From positions 1 through 36,051 of the IMG/VR virus record IMGVR_UViG_3300023257_000065: a stretch of DNA of 36,051 nt; one strand, 5' to 3'. This stretch comes from a virus. Positions 20,161-27,280 of the stretch are shown here, piece by piece (the first letter of the stretch is position 1; every line of letters starts with the position of its first letter). Position numbers and translations under genes: made by a program. The notes beneath the pieces are model-generated. The model saw only the letters and a list, made by a program, of their open reading frames with translations. It searched no databases and was not told where the DNA came from.

Positions 20161-20242
20161 AAAGGGGGGAGGAGCCGCGCACCACATGTTGCATCGCGCT
20201 GTAGCTCACACACACATACACATAAGAGCTACCCTCCCCTTT
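20161..20242 (+). promoter_or_regulatory. Structured leader upstream of the primase-helicase gene
   Basis: AAAGGGG (20161-20167) pairs with CCCCTTT (20236-20242), extended by AGG/CCT after a GG bulge. Inner complementarity (GCGC/GCGC, GAGC/GCTC) could form further stems. The outer right arm ends just before the SD of the next gene. The GGGGGGAGG also precedes an ATG at 20186 opening a 65-codon frame in a different phase. Translational control of the primase is possible. Confidence 0.4.
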
Positions 20243-20256
20243 CCTTGGAGGTTGGC

Positions 20257-22797
20257 ATGGATCTACTCGACACTTTGTTTGAAGACCTCTCGTCGGAAGA
20301 GTGGATCGAGGTTCGTATTATCGACAGGGACCGAAAGAGTAAGCAGCTCTTCGTTCAGTCGGCCGCTAAAGTATATGAGATAGCGGGTAAGGTAGGAGAG
20401 AAGGCAAATGTATATTTCGGGGTAAGTGCCCGCCTAGGTAAGGATGGGCACAAGGAGTCCGTTGCACGGTGTCGGGCTGTATGGGCCGACATTGACGGGA
20501 AGAGCTTTCCTGGCGGCAAGGAGGATGCGCTTGCCGCAGTGGATTCCTTCGTCTTCGCCCCCTCGTTCGTAGTCGACAGTGGTAACGGGTTCCATGGGTA
20601 CTGGCTCCTCGTAGAGGACGCGAAACCTACAGACGCTGAAGACCTAATGAAGGAAATCGGGGCATGTGTTAACGGAGACAGTACCTGGGACGCTTCAAGG
20701 GTACTTAGAGTACCAGGGTCCTTTAACGTTAAGGGGAATGTACCCATTCCATGCGTGCTTGTTCAGTCGCGCCCCGACCTGAAGTACAACCTCGATGACC
20801 TAGCTGCTGGTTGTAAGCTTGATGGTAGTACAGTACAACGCATTGTCACGGGAAGCTCTGAGGGCTACACGTCGAGGAGCGAGCGTGATTGGGCTGTTAC
20901 TACTGCCCTGGTGAGTAAGGGAGTCTCGGACCTTGGAGTCCGACAGATATTTGAGGAACGCGCAATCGGAGACAAGTTCTCCGAGGAGGGAGGAGACCGA
21001 TACCTTTCGCGAACGGTAAAGCAGGCTTCAAAGCGGCTAACACCTACGGCGATCAGTATCCTAACGGAGCAAGAAGATTGCTACTATGTAGATACGGCAA
21101 AGGGGATACGTCAGGTATCAACGTTTAGGATTGACCCGCATCGTCTGCTACACGGCGACGTACAGGATGCAATTATGGGCGACATCATCGCAGAAGGATT
21201 AGTATGGAAAGATGTCATACTGCCGAAGGCGGCGTTTAACAAGCGCGACGCACTACTGAGACACCTAACCTCGGTGGAATGGCAGTGGACAGGAACCGAC
21301 GATCATGTTAGGCTCCTACTTCCTTTTCTGGTTCACAAGCTGCGTGCACTCAGCGATCCCATGCCGAGTGCGAGAGCTGTCGGAGTGCTCGGACGGCACG
21401 AGGACTACTGGGTTACTCCCCAGGGAACGTTCTCGGCGACCAAAGAGTACCCACAGCAAGAAGCCCCAATCCTTTTCATGTCGATGAAGCGCACAGCTCT
21501 CCCGGTGCAATACGACCGGGCTGGCGACGATGCTCTAGCTGAGTTCTTAGGTGCGTTGTTTCCAACGCTACTCGAGATAAACGACCCGGAAGTAATATGG
21601 CCTATACTTAGCTGGTATATGGCCACGCCGTACAAGGTGTTGCTAAACAGCGCAGGGGTCTCGTTTCCTACCCTGAACGTGTACGGTACTAGGGGTTCAG
21701 GAAAGACGACAACGTTAACTAGGGTCATGCAGCCGTTACTAGGGTACACAAAGCCCTTCTCCCATGACTGTTCGACTACACCGTTTGTGCTGCTGAGTCT
21801 GCTTAGCTCCACGAACTCCATCCCGATCTCGTTTAGTGAGTTCCGCAGGTCTGGGATGCGTGAGGCTGATTACACAAAGTTACTCAGGTACGTACTCTTA
21901 GCGTACGACGCTGGATATGACGCGAGGGGTCGACCTGACCAGACAACTACAGAGTACCAACTGAGTGCTCCGTTTACCCTTGATGGAGAAGACGCACTAT
22001 CAGATGCTGCAGCTCAGGAGAGGTCAGTAATCATAAACCTCCGGCCAGAGACGGTGAAGGAGAATGGTACCTGTTGGACCGCGTACAACAAGCTAGTGAC
22101 TCTGCCTCTGGGAATGTTCGCGGGACATTATATACGTTACACCCTTTCGCATTCGGAGAGCTCGATTGTGACTGAGTGGCAACGAATGTATGACCTAACC
22201 AAGGAGGCGTTTCCCGAATCTATACCGGACCGCGTTCGACGCAACATCGCAACTACGTGTCTCGGAACGTGGTCGCTTAAAGGGTTCCTAGCACAACACG
22301 GTCTCGACGTAGTAGACCTAGACGCGGCTTTTGTAAGGTCGGTCTTTGGACCCTCTATCGGGGACATCATCAACCTTACGACTGGCAGAACTATGATCCT
22401 AGTCGACGAGCTGATTGAAGACGTAATCAACATTGTAGCTGCTCCCGACGTTCGTGTCCCTTTTACTTACAAGTATGACAGTCAGCGGAACGTACTATGG
22501 TTCCACATGACTACGGTGTTGAATTGGTGGCACCGCAAACGACGAACCGAAGGTAGGGCGTCACTAGACTCAGCTGCAGTTAAGCGGCAGCTCGCAGAAA
22601 GGAGTGTGCATACTTTTGTAGGGCCCGGTCAGTACGTTGTGGGTCGTAAGTCCGTTGCCCTGTCCGGAGCCGTTCGCTGGATGTACGGAATCGACATCGC
22701 AGTAGCGTGTGACGCCGGTCTGGACATTCCCGACCAGGTGGCGGATGCTACAATAGTAGTATATGGAAAAGGAGAATCCGATGCAAGAATTAGCTAA
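20257..22797 (+). CDS. Primase-helicase (AEP-type primase fused to P-loop helicase)
   Basis: The ATG at 20257 follows TTGGAGGTTGGC; a frame extension to 20245 lacks an SD. The product is 846 residues. The N-terminal 190 residues look like an archaeo-eukaryotic-type primase: DID at 78-80 as metal ligands, SGNGFHGYW (108-116) with the conserved His, and WDASRVLRVPGSFN (144-157). A middle linker leads to an ATPase with Walker A GTRGSGKT (477-484) and downstream helicase-like motifs (SFSEFRRSG). The enzyme should prime and unwind phage DNA. It overlaps queC by 17 bases, tying replication to the modification genes. Confidence 0.87.
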   Translation: MDLLDTLFEDLSSEEWIEVRIIDRDRKSKQLFVQSAAKVYEIAGKVGEKANVYFGVSARLGKDGHKESVARCRAVWADIDGKSFPGGKEDALAAVDSFVFAPSFVVDSGNGFHGYWLLVEDAKPTDAEDLMKEIGACVNGDSTWDASRVLRVPGSFNVKGNVPIPCVLVQSRPDLKYNLDDLAAGCKLDGSTVQRIVTGSSEGYTSRSERDWAVTTALVSKGVSDLGVRQIFEERAIGDKFSEEGGDRYLSRTVKQASKRLTPTAISILTEQEDCYYVDTAKGIRQVSTFRIDPHRLLHGDVQDAIMGDIIAEGLVWKDVILPKAAFNKRDALLRHLTSVEWQWTGTDDHVRLLLPFLVHKLRALSDPMPSARAVGVLGRHEDYWVTPQGTFSATKEYPQQEAPILFMSMKRTALPVQYDRAGDDALAEFLGALFPTLLEINDPEVIWPILSWYMATPYKVLLNSAGVSFPTLNVYGTRGSGKTTTLTRVMQPLLGYTKPFSHDCSTTPFVLLSLLSSTNSIPISFSEFRRSGMREADYTKLLRYVLLAYDAGYDARGRPDQTTTEYQLSAPFTLDGEDALSDAAAQERSVIINLRPETVKENGTCWTAYNKLVTLPLGMFAGHYIRYTLSHSESSIVTEWQRMYDLTKEAFPESIPDRVRRNIATTCLGTWSLKGFLAQHGLDVVDLDAAFVRSVFGPSIGDIINLTTGRTMILVDELIEDVINIVAAPDVRVPFTYKYDSQRNVLWFHMTTVLNWWHRKRRTEGRASLDSAAVKRQLAERSVHTFVGPGQYVVGRKSVALSGAVRWMYGIDIAVACDAGLDIPDQVADATIVVYGKGESDARIS

Positions 22798-23494
22798 CAC
22801 TCCGCAGAAGGCTGTTGTAATACTAAGTGGAGGCCTAGACTCGACAACGGTCTTGTCGCTAGGCATGCGGGGCCTTATACTAGATGCTAGCGGACCCGCT
22901 ACCCCTTGTGCCGCGGTATCATTCCGGTACGGACAGCGCCACGAGAAGGAGGTGGAACACGCTGAACAGATTGCGACGTACTGGAACGTACCGTTCTTTG
23001 CGTATGATATCCCTAGAGTTGCCACGTCGCATCTGACACTTCCCGGTACTGACCTAGATCAGAAGCTTTCTGACTACGTCGCGGTGAGACCACTGTCGTG
23101 GCATCCACATCGTAACGCACTCATGATCATCTTGGCTGCTCAGCTGGCTTACCGTAGAGGTACAAACATCGTCATGGGTGGATGGCATCAGGATGACAAT
23201 GCATACCCTGACTGTACGTATCCCTTCCTCCGAGCGATGGAGGATATGCTGCGTGTCAGCGGTGACGATGACGGATTTCGAGTTCTCTCGCCGTTGCTAC
23301 ACATGAAGAAGGTTGAGATCGTCAAGGCCGCAATACGATCGAATGCCCCAATTGAGCTTACATGGTCATGTTACAAAGGAGGTGAGAAACAGTGCGGTAC
23401 GTGTGGAACCTGTAAGCAACGAAAGTTAGCGTTTAAGGAGGCCGGCGTGCCAGACCCTGTACCCTATGCCGACCCAACAGTGTACGACGACTAG
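22781..23494 (+). CDS. queC: 7-cyano-7-deazaguanine (preQ0) synthase QueC
   Basis: The ATG at 22781 follows AAAAGGAGAATCC; the ATG at 22763 lies upstream of that SD. The 237-residue protein has the PP-loop SGGLDST (16-22) for ATP and the zinc site C197, C205, C208 and C211 (GEKQCGTCGTCKQR), all diagnostic of QueC. It converts 7-carboxy-7-deazaguanine to preQ0 using ATP and ammonia, in the cytoplasm. Length is normal. It starts within the primase gene and leads the deazaguanine island. I saw no QueF, so preQ0 rather than preQ1 is the expected end product. Confidence 0.95.
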   Translation: MQELANTPQKAVVILSGGLDSTTVLSLGMRGLILDASGPATPCAAVSFRYGQRHEKEVEHAEQIATYWNVPFFAYDIPRVATSHLTLPGTDLDQKLSDYVAVRPLSWHPHRNALMIILAAQLAYRRGTNIVMGGWHQDDNAYPDCTYPFLRAMEDMLRVSGDDDGFRVLSPLLHMKKVEIVKAAIRSNAPIELTWSCYKGGEKQCGTCGTCKQRKLAFKEAGVPDPVPYADPTVYDD

Positions 23495-23503
23495 GAGGGT
23501 AAC

Positions 23504-24157
23504 ATGGAACAGAAGGAACTGCGGAAGGTTTTCGGAATTGCAATCCTGCTAACAGGTCTGTACTTTATGTGCGGTCTGATAGCAAACGTAACCGCGGCAA
23601 AGATGTTCACGGCGTTCGGGCTAGTGATGCCGGCAGGCACACTTGTCTTCGCCGTCACGTTTACACTCCGTGACAGCATCCAACGAGTGCTCGGCAAGCG
23701 TGTTGCACAGCTTGTGATTCTAATAGGAGCACTCCTAAACTTACTGATGGTACTGTACTTTCAACTTACGATTGGTTTACATCCTGCCAGTTTCTGGCCG
23801 TACCAGGGTGCCTACGCGACGATACTGGGAGCAGTACCACGTATTGTAGCTGCGTCGATCGTTGCGATGATTATAAGCGAGTTAATAGATACAGAGGTGT
23901 ATAGTATCTGGGTACAGAAGATCGACCCAGATAGAAAGTACCTTTGGACAAGAGTCATCGCATCGAATGCTGTCTCGGTGCCGATCGACTCGGTAGTGTT
24001 TCAGGTGATAGCGTTCGCCGGGGTATTTCCACTCGCGGGGATGATAGCAGCGATATGGGGCCAGACATTGTTCAAGTACGCAGTGACAATCGTATCCGTT
24101 CCATTGATCTACGTCACGCCCAACATCAAGAAGCCCATCACGGGTGAGGAGGTATAA
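23504..24157 (+). CDS. yhhQ: YhhQ/QPTR-family queuosine-precursor transporter
   Basis: ATG at 23504 follows TAGGAGGGTAAC. The 217-residue protein has about six membrane segments (for example IAILLTGLYFMCGLIANVTA and LVILIGALLNLLMVLYF) with YhhQ-type motifs NVTAAKM, FAVTFTLRDSIQRVLG and SELIDTEVYS. The family imports queuosine precursors such as preQ0/preQ1. Alongside a full synthesis route it gives a second source of the deazaguanine base, or perhaps balances the pool in the host. Confidence 0.92.
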   Translation: MEQKELRKVFGIAILLTGLYFMCGLIANVTAAKMFTAFGLVMPAGTLVFAVTFTLRDSIQRVLGKRVAQLVILIGALLNLLMVLYFQLTIGLHPASFWPYQGAYATILGAVPRIVAASIVAMIISELIDTEVYSIWVQKIDPDRKYLWTRVIASNAVSVPIDSVVFQVIAFAGVFPLAGMIAAIWGQTLFKYAVTIVSVPLIYVTPNIKKPITGEEV

Positions 24158-24186
24158 ACGTGCAAACGCCTATCGAAAGGGGTGCA

Positions 24187-24618
24187 ATGGCGGACAGCTC
24201 TCAAGAGTTTGTGGGAGCGCTGGAGGCTGTAGTTGCCGATCTGCAAGCGATGTACGAAAGTAAGGGGGATGACTACGACCAGCTCACCCCGGTATGGCAT
24301 CGCATGATGTTCGGCAACGTCTCATGGGCTCACGAGGTTGCAAAGAAGGCCGACAGACTCACGAGCCTCGTTATGGTTGAGCTGCATGGTAAGACGCCGA
24401 ACTTTGACTCACTCTCAGACAACGTTATGGACATTGCTGTATACGCAGTGATGTGGCTCGCGTTTATGCGAGTGTGTAAGCAGCAGGACCGCAACTCCGA
24501 AGATTCCGTGAAGCCTAGTGTATCCCAGATACGGGAGATGGCGAAGGGAGAGACTTCAGATCCTGAAGTGTCGCTGAAGCCCAGCGATGGAGTACGTAAG
24601 CTCTTCGGGAAGAAGTAG
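24187..24618 (+). CDS. DUF1599/MazG-like nucleotide-modification-associated protein
   Basis: The ATG at 24187 follows GAAAGGGGTGCA; an upstream GTG at 24160 is also in frame. The 143 residues contain YESKGDDYDQL, EVAKKADRLTSLV and DNVMDIAVYAVMWLAFM, the pattern I associate with DUF1599 (nucleotide modification associated domain 1), a relative of MazG-type pyrophosphohydrolases. Acidic and Lys residues that would bind metal and phosphate are present. The C-terminal 40 residues are a Ser/Pro/Lys tail. Inside the island, it might clean up or remodel a nucleotide; inferred. Confidence 0.7.
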   Translation: MADSSQEFVGALEAVVADLQAMYESKGDDYDQLTPVWHRMMFGNVSWAHEVAKKADRLTSLVMVELHGKTPNFDSLSDNVMDIAVYAVMWLAFMRVCKQQDRNSEDSVKPSVSQIREMAKGETSDPEVSLKPSDGVRKLFGKK

Positions 24619-24621
24619 AAC

Positions 24622-24717
24622 AAGGGAGGCCTTGTGCCTCCTTCGGCTGCGTCGAGCATTTTCACGAAAGAGGGGTCTAGACTGGGTGTTCGACGTAGTC
24701 GAAGGGTGCATACACCC
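24622..24717 (+). promoter_or_regulatory. Structured leader upstream of queD
   Basis: Three hairpins: AAGGGAGGC/GCCTCCTT (24622-24643, one bulge), TTCGAC-GTA-GTCGAA (24689-24703, perfect) and GGGTG-CATA-CACCC (24704-24717, perfect). Competing outer pairing GGGTGT/ACACCC (24684-24689 with 24712-24717) exists. This is the only sizeable gap inside the island. No known preQ1 riboswitch pattern was recognised. Confidence 0.45.
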
Positions 24718-24736
24718 TAGAGAGGAAGGTAGTAGA

Positions 24737-25096
24737 ATGATTGGCAAATTTAACAAGAAGTACATGCTCAGGAAGGTAGTGTGGATAAGTGCAGCACACC
24801 ACCTACGTTGGGTTAGCTCCCCGTGCTCGGAGGTGCACGGACACAATTGGAGGGTAACGGTAATCTGCGGCACTGACGAGCTCAACGACCGAGGAATGGT
24901 CGTCGACTTCTCGCTGATATCGGAGGTCGTAAAGAAGTACGACCATACAGACCTAAACACTCAGCTAGAGCAACCAACTGCCGAGATGCTCGCTAACCGC
25001 CTAGGCGCAGAGATTCCAAAGTGCCTTGCTGTAGGAGTACAAGAAACGGAGGGGAACGAGGTATGGTGGATCAACCCACTCCCAGGCATAGCATAA
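24737..25096 (+). CDS. queD: 6-carboxytetrahydropterin synthase QueD
   Basis: ATG at 24737 follows AGAGAGGAAGGTAGTAGA. In the 119-residue product the zinc histidines H22, H34 and H36 (HHL and VHGHNW), the catalytic C30, the D69-H70 pair and the PTAE motif (80-83) match QueD/PTPS. It turns 7,8-dihydroneopterin triphosphate made by FolE into 6-carboxytetrahydropterin. The gene overlaps the next ORF by 34 bases. Length is typical of QueD. Confidence 0.93.
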   Translation: MIGKFNKKYMLRKVVWISAAHHLRWVSSPCSEVHGHNWRVTVICGTDELNDRGMVVDFSLISEVVKKYDHTDLNTQLEQPTAEMLANRLGAEIPKCLAVGVQETEGNEVWWINPLPGIA

Positions 25097-25362
25097 CCAA
25101 AACGGTAGAGGGAATTCTGTGGGAGGTTATTCTACACTACTACCCAACTGACTCGCAAGCTATGAGCCGCCGTGTACTAGTCTTTGCTGAGACTGCAGAA
25201 TGTGCTATCCGGCTTGCTAGGGACTATGACCGGGGACTCGAGGATTTCAGAGTAGAACGTAGGGACCTCGTACCCGAGTACCGAGACGAAGTCTGTAGCG
25301 TCAAAGCGATTGGTGATTACGTTCAGATCGCGAAGGAGGGTATTACACAGCATGGTACCTAA
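25063..25362 (+). CDS. Unknown protein embedded in the deazaguanine island
   Basis: ATG at 25063 follows CGGAGGGGAACGAGGT inside the queD gene. The 99-residue product (SITKTVEGILWEVILHYYPT; MSRRVLVFAETAECAIRLAR; DFRVERRDLVPEYRDEV) looks like a small alpha/beta protein. I recognise no family. It overlaps queD by 34 bases and queE by 11 bases, so it is translated with them in all likelihood. Placement suggests a link to modification, but it may be an unrelated inserted gene. Confidence 0.68.
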   Translation: MVDQPTPRHSITKTVEGILWEVILHYYPTDSQAMSRRVLVFAETAECAIRLARDYDRGLEDFRVERRDLVPEYRDEVCSVKAIGDYVQIAKEGITQHGT

Positions 25363-25957
25363 ACCCGGATACGACATAAACGAGATCTTCTACTCTATTC
25401 AGGGTGAAGGTCACTGGACAGGGCGGCCGGCGATCTTTGTAAGGTTCGCAGGGTGCAATCTCCACTGTGAATGGTGCGATACCGACTTCTCCCTGCAGTA
25501 CGAACTTGAACTTGACAAGTTACTGCTCAAGATCAAACATACGGCACAGTGCACTAATGTAATCCTAACCGGCGGGGAACCCACTCTCCAAGACCTTGGA
25601 CCTTTGGTAGAGGGACTGCGGAAGGCCCGTTTCTGGGTTGCCATCGAAACCAATGGCATCTGCTGGGAGCGCATACCTAAGGAGATTGACTGGGTGACGA
25701 TGTCACCGAAGGAGTTAGGCAAAGTTTACATCTGCGACGAGCTGAAGCTTATATACACCGGCGAGGAGGATCTAGCTAAGTACCACGCGGTCGGTCGCCA
25801 AGCGTGGTTGCACGGCGAGCAAGTGCAGGCTCTGCACTTCCTGCAGCCGTGTGAGCGAGATGGTGTAATGAACATTGAAGAGACCGTACAGAAAGTAAAG
25901 GAGAATCCAACATGGCATCTAAGCTTACAAACACACAAGTTGATCGGGCTACAATAG
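25352..25957 (+). CDS. queE: 7-carboxy-7-deazaguanine synthase QueE (radical SAM)
   Basis: The start is ATG 25352; GGAGG lies 12 bases upstream, rather far, so translation is probably coupled. The 201-residue protein has FYSIQGEG (13-20), the radical-SAM cluster motif C35-x3-C39-x2-C42 (GCNLHCEWCDTDF), TGGEP (73-77) and SPK (118-120), all typical of QueE. It contracts the ring of 6-carboxytetrahydropterin to 7-carboxy-7-deazaguanine. It overlaps folE by 46 bases. Confidence 0.95.
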   Translation: MVPKPGYDINEIFYSIQGEGHWTGRPAIFVRFAGCNLHCEWCDTDFSLQYELELDKLLLKIKHTAQCTNVILTGGEPTLQDLGPLVEGLRKARFWVAIETNGICWERIPKEIDWVTMSPKELGKVYICDELKLIYTGEEDLAKYHAVGRQAWLHGEQVQALHFLQPCERDGVMNIEETVQKVKENPTWHLSLQTHKLIGLQ

Positions 25958-26484
25958 CTCTAGCAGTCCGACGGGTCCTCGCAGCAATCGGAGAGGACCC
26001 AGAACGCGAGGGTCTCGTAGGTACTCCGCACCGAGTAGCAAAGTTCTGGTCGGAGTTTATTGACTATAAGGATGACAACCTAGATACTTCTTTTACGTCG
26101 GTCCGAGCCGACCAAATGGTTGTCATCCGGAACATCCGGGGGTGGTCGTTGTGTGAACATCATCTACTTCCGTTTTCGTTTACCGCGGCTGTTGGGTACA
26201 TTGCAGAAGAGAAGATCCTCGGGGCATCCAAGCTCGTAAGAGTCGTACAACTCTATGCGCACCAACTACAGATTCAAGAACGACTAGTGGAGCAGATTGC
26301 AACCCATGTACAGCATCTTGCAGGTGCCGACGACGTGGCAGTATGTATGGTGGGTCAGCACACCTGTATGCAGATGCGGGGGGTGCTGTCTGAAGACTCC
26401 GAGATGATCACACAAGCCCTACGCGGCCGATTTCTCTCTAAGCCCGAAGTCCGTCAGGAGTTCATGCAACTACTAGCCCTATAG
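25912..26484 (+). CDS. folE: GTP cyclohydrolase I FolE
   Basis: ATG at 25912 follows AAAGGAGAATCCAAC within queE. The 190-residue protein shows EGLVGTPHRVAKFW, the zinc site C81/H84 (SLCEHHLLPF) and C152 (QHTCMQMRGV), and the substrate region GASKLVRVVQLYAHQLQIQE. It opens the pathway by converting GTP to dihydroneopterin triphosphate. A phage copy frees the pathway from host folate control. Confidence 0.95.
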   Translation: MASKLTNTQVDRATIALAVRRVLAAIGEDPEREGLVGTPHRVAKFWSEFIDYKDDNLDTSFTSVRADQMVVIRNIRGWSLCEHHLLPFSFTAAVGYIAEEKILGASKLVRVVQLYAHQLQIQERLVEQIATHVQHLAGADDVAVCMVGQHTCMQMRGVLSEDSEMITQALRGRFLSKPEVRQEFMQLLAL

Positions 26485-26500
26485 AAAGGAGAACAAAAAG

Positions 26501-27280
26501 ATGAAGCTATCGATTATTGCACCGCCCAAGCTACACCATTACGAGGCGATTACGGATTTCCATCTTCTCCCCGTGCATCACCTATTTGAAGCCGGGATGA
26601 GGCTGTTCTACCGGGAACTAAGAGACCGCGGCGACTACATCATTCTGGATAACGGGGTAACAGAGAGGGGTACTCCCTGCGGAGTTAATGTTCTTGCGGA
26701 GTACGCGCTTACCGTTGGGGCTCAGGAGATTGTGTTGCCGGACGTCTTTGACGATGGTCCAGCAACTGTGGACTCTACGTTCACTGCTCTTGAGGAGTTC
26801 AAGAAACTCTCAACCAGACCTCTGGATGTTAAGCTGATGGCTGTTGTGCATGGTAGCACCGAGGCCGAATGGACTCAGGTGTACAACACCTTTGTTGCAT
26901 GTGATGACATCGACGTAATTGGGTTCCCGAAAGTGATGACGCGAACCTTTGGGAGTAGATTCCTGCAGCTCCGAACCATGTTCCAGACGGAAGTAGTACA
27001 ACGGTCGATGTACAAGGAGTATCACCTACTCGGGGTATGGGCCAGTCCAAGTGAGGTTCCGAACTACAAGCGGTACTTCCCCTGGATCAGGAGCATCGAT
27101 ACCTCACTGCCAGTAATGTCCGGGGTATTCGGAGAGGACATCTCTATCAGCGACCACTTTGGTACATTCAGGAAGCACCAACTCGATGAGGGCCTCACAG
27201 TAGACCCCAACCCAGAGGCCACGCTACGAAACATTGCAGCGTTCCTCAAATGGACAGAGCATGCACAGGGAGTAGGGTAA
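26501..27280 (+). CDS. dpdA: DpdA-like DNA guanine transglycosylase (TGT superfamily)
   Basis: ATG at 26501 follows GAAAGGAGAACAAAAAG. The 259-residue protein is shorter than tRNA TGT and has the phage-type pattern YIILDNGVTERG (D50), EIVLPDVFDD (D81), KLMAVVHGST and VIGFPKVMT, matching TIM-barrel TGT-like proteins of phages. Next to queC, queD, queE and folE, the natural reading is a DpdA that exchanges guanine in DNA for preQ0 or a derivative. No tRNA-binding zinc site is seen. Its TAA overlaps the polymerase ATG by one base. Confidence 0.85.
   Translation: MKLSIIAPPKLHHYEAITDFHLLPVHHLFEAGMRLFYRELRDRGDYIILDNGVTERGTPCGVNVLAEYALTVGAQEIVLPDVFDDGPATVDSTFTALEEFKKLSTRPLDVKLMAVVHGSTEAEWTQVYNTFVACDDIDVIGFPKVMTRTFGSRFLQLRTMFQTEVVQRSMYKEYHLLGVWASPSEVPNYKRYFPWIRSIDTSLPVMSGVFGEDISISDHFGTFRKHQLDEGLTVDPNPEATLRNIAAFLKWTEHAQGVG

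Noticed and set aside
20186-20383. 65-codon ORF ahead of and inside the primase gene
   Set aside because: It has a possible SD, but most of it overlaps the primase in another frame and the residues look random (Ser/Arg/His-rich).
24619-24736. preQ1 riboswitch before queD
   Set aside because: Hairpins are present, but I could not match the compact pseudoknot pattern of known preQ1 classes; left as an unassigned structured leader.
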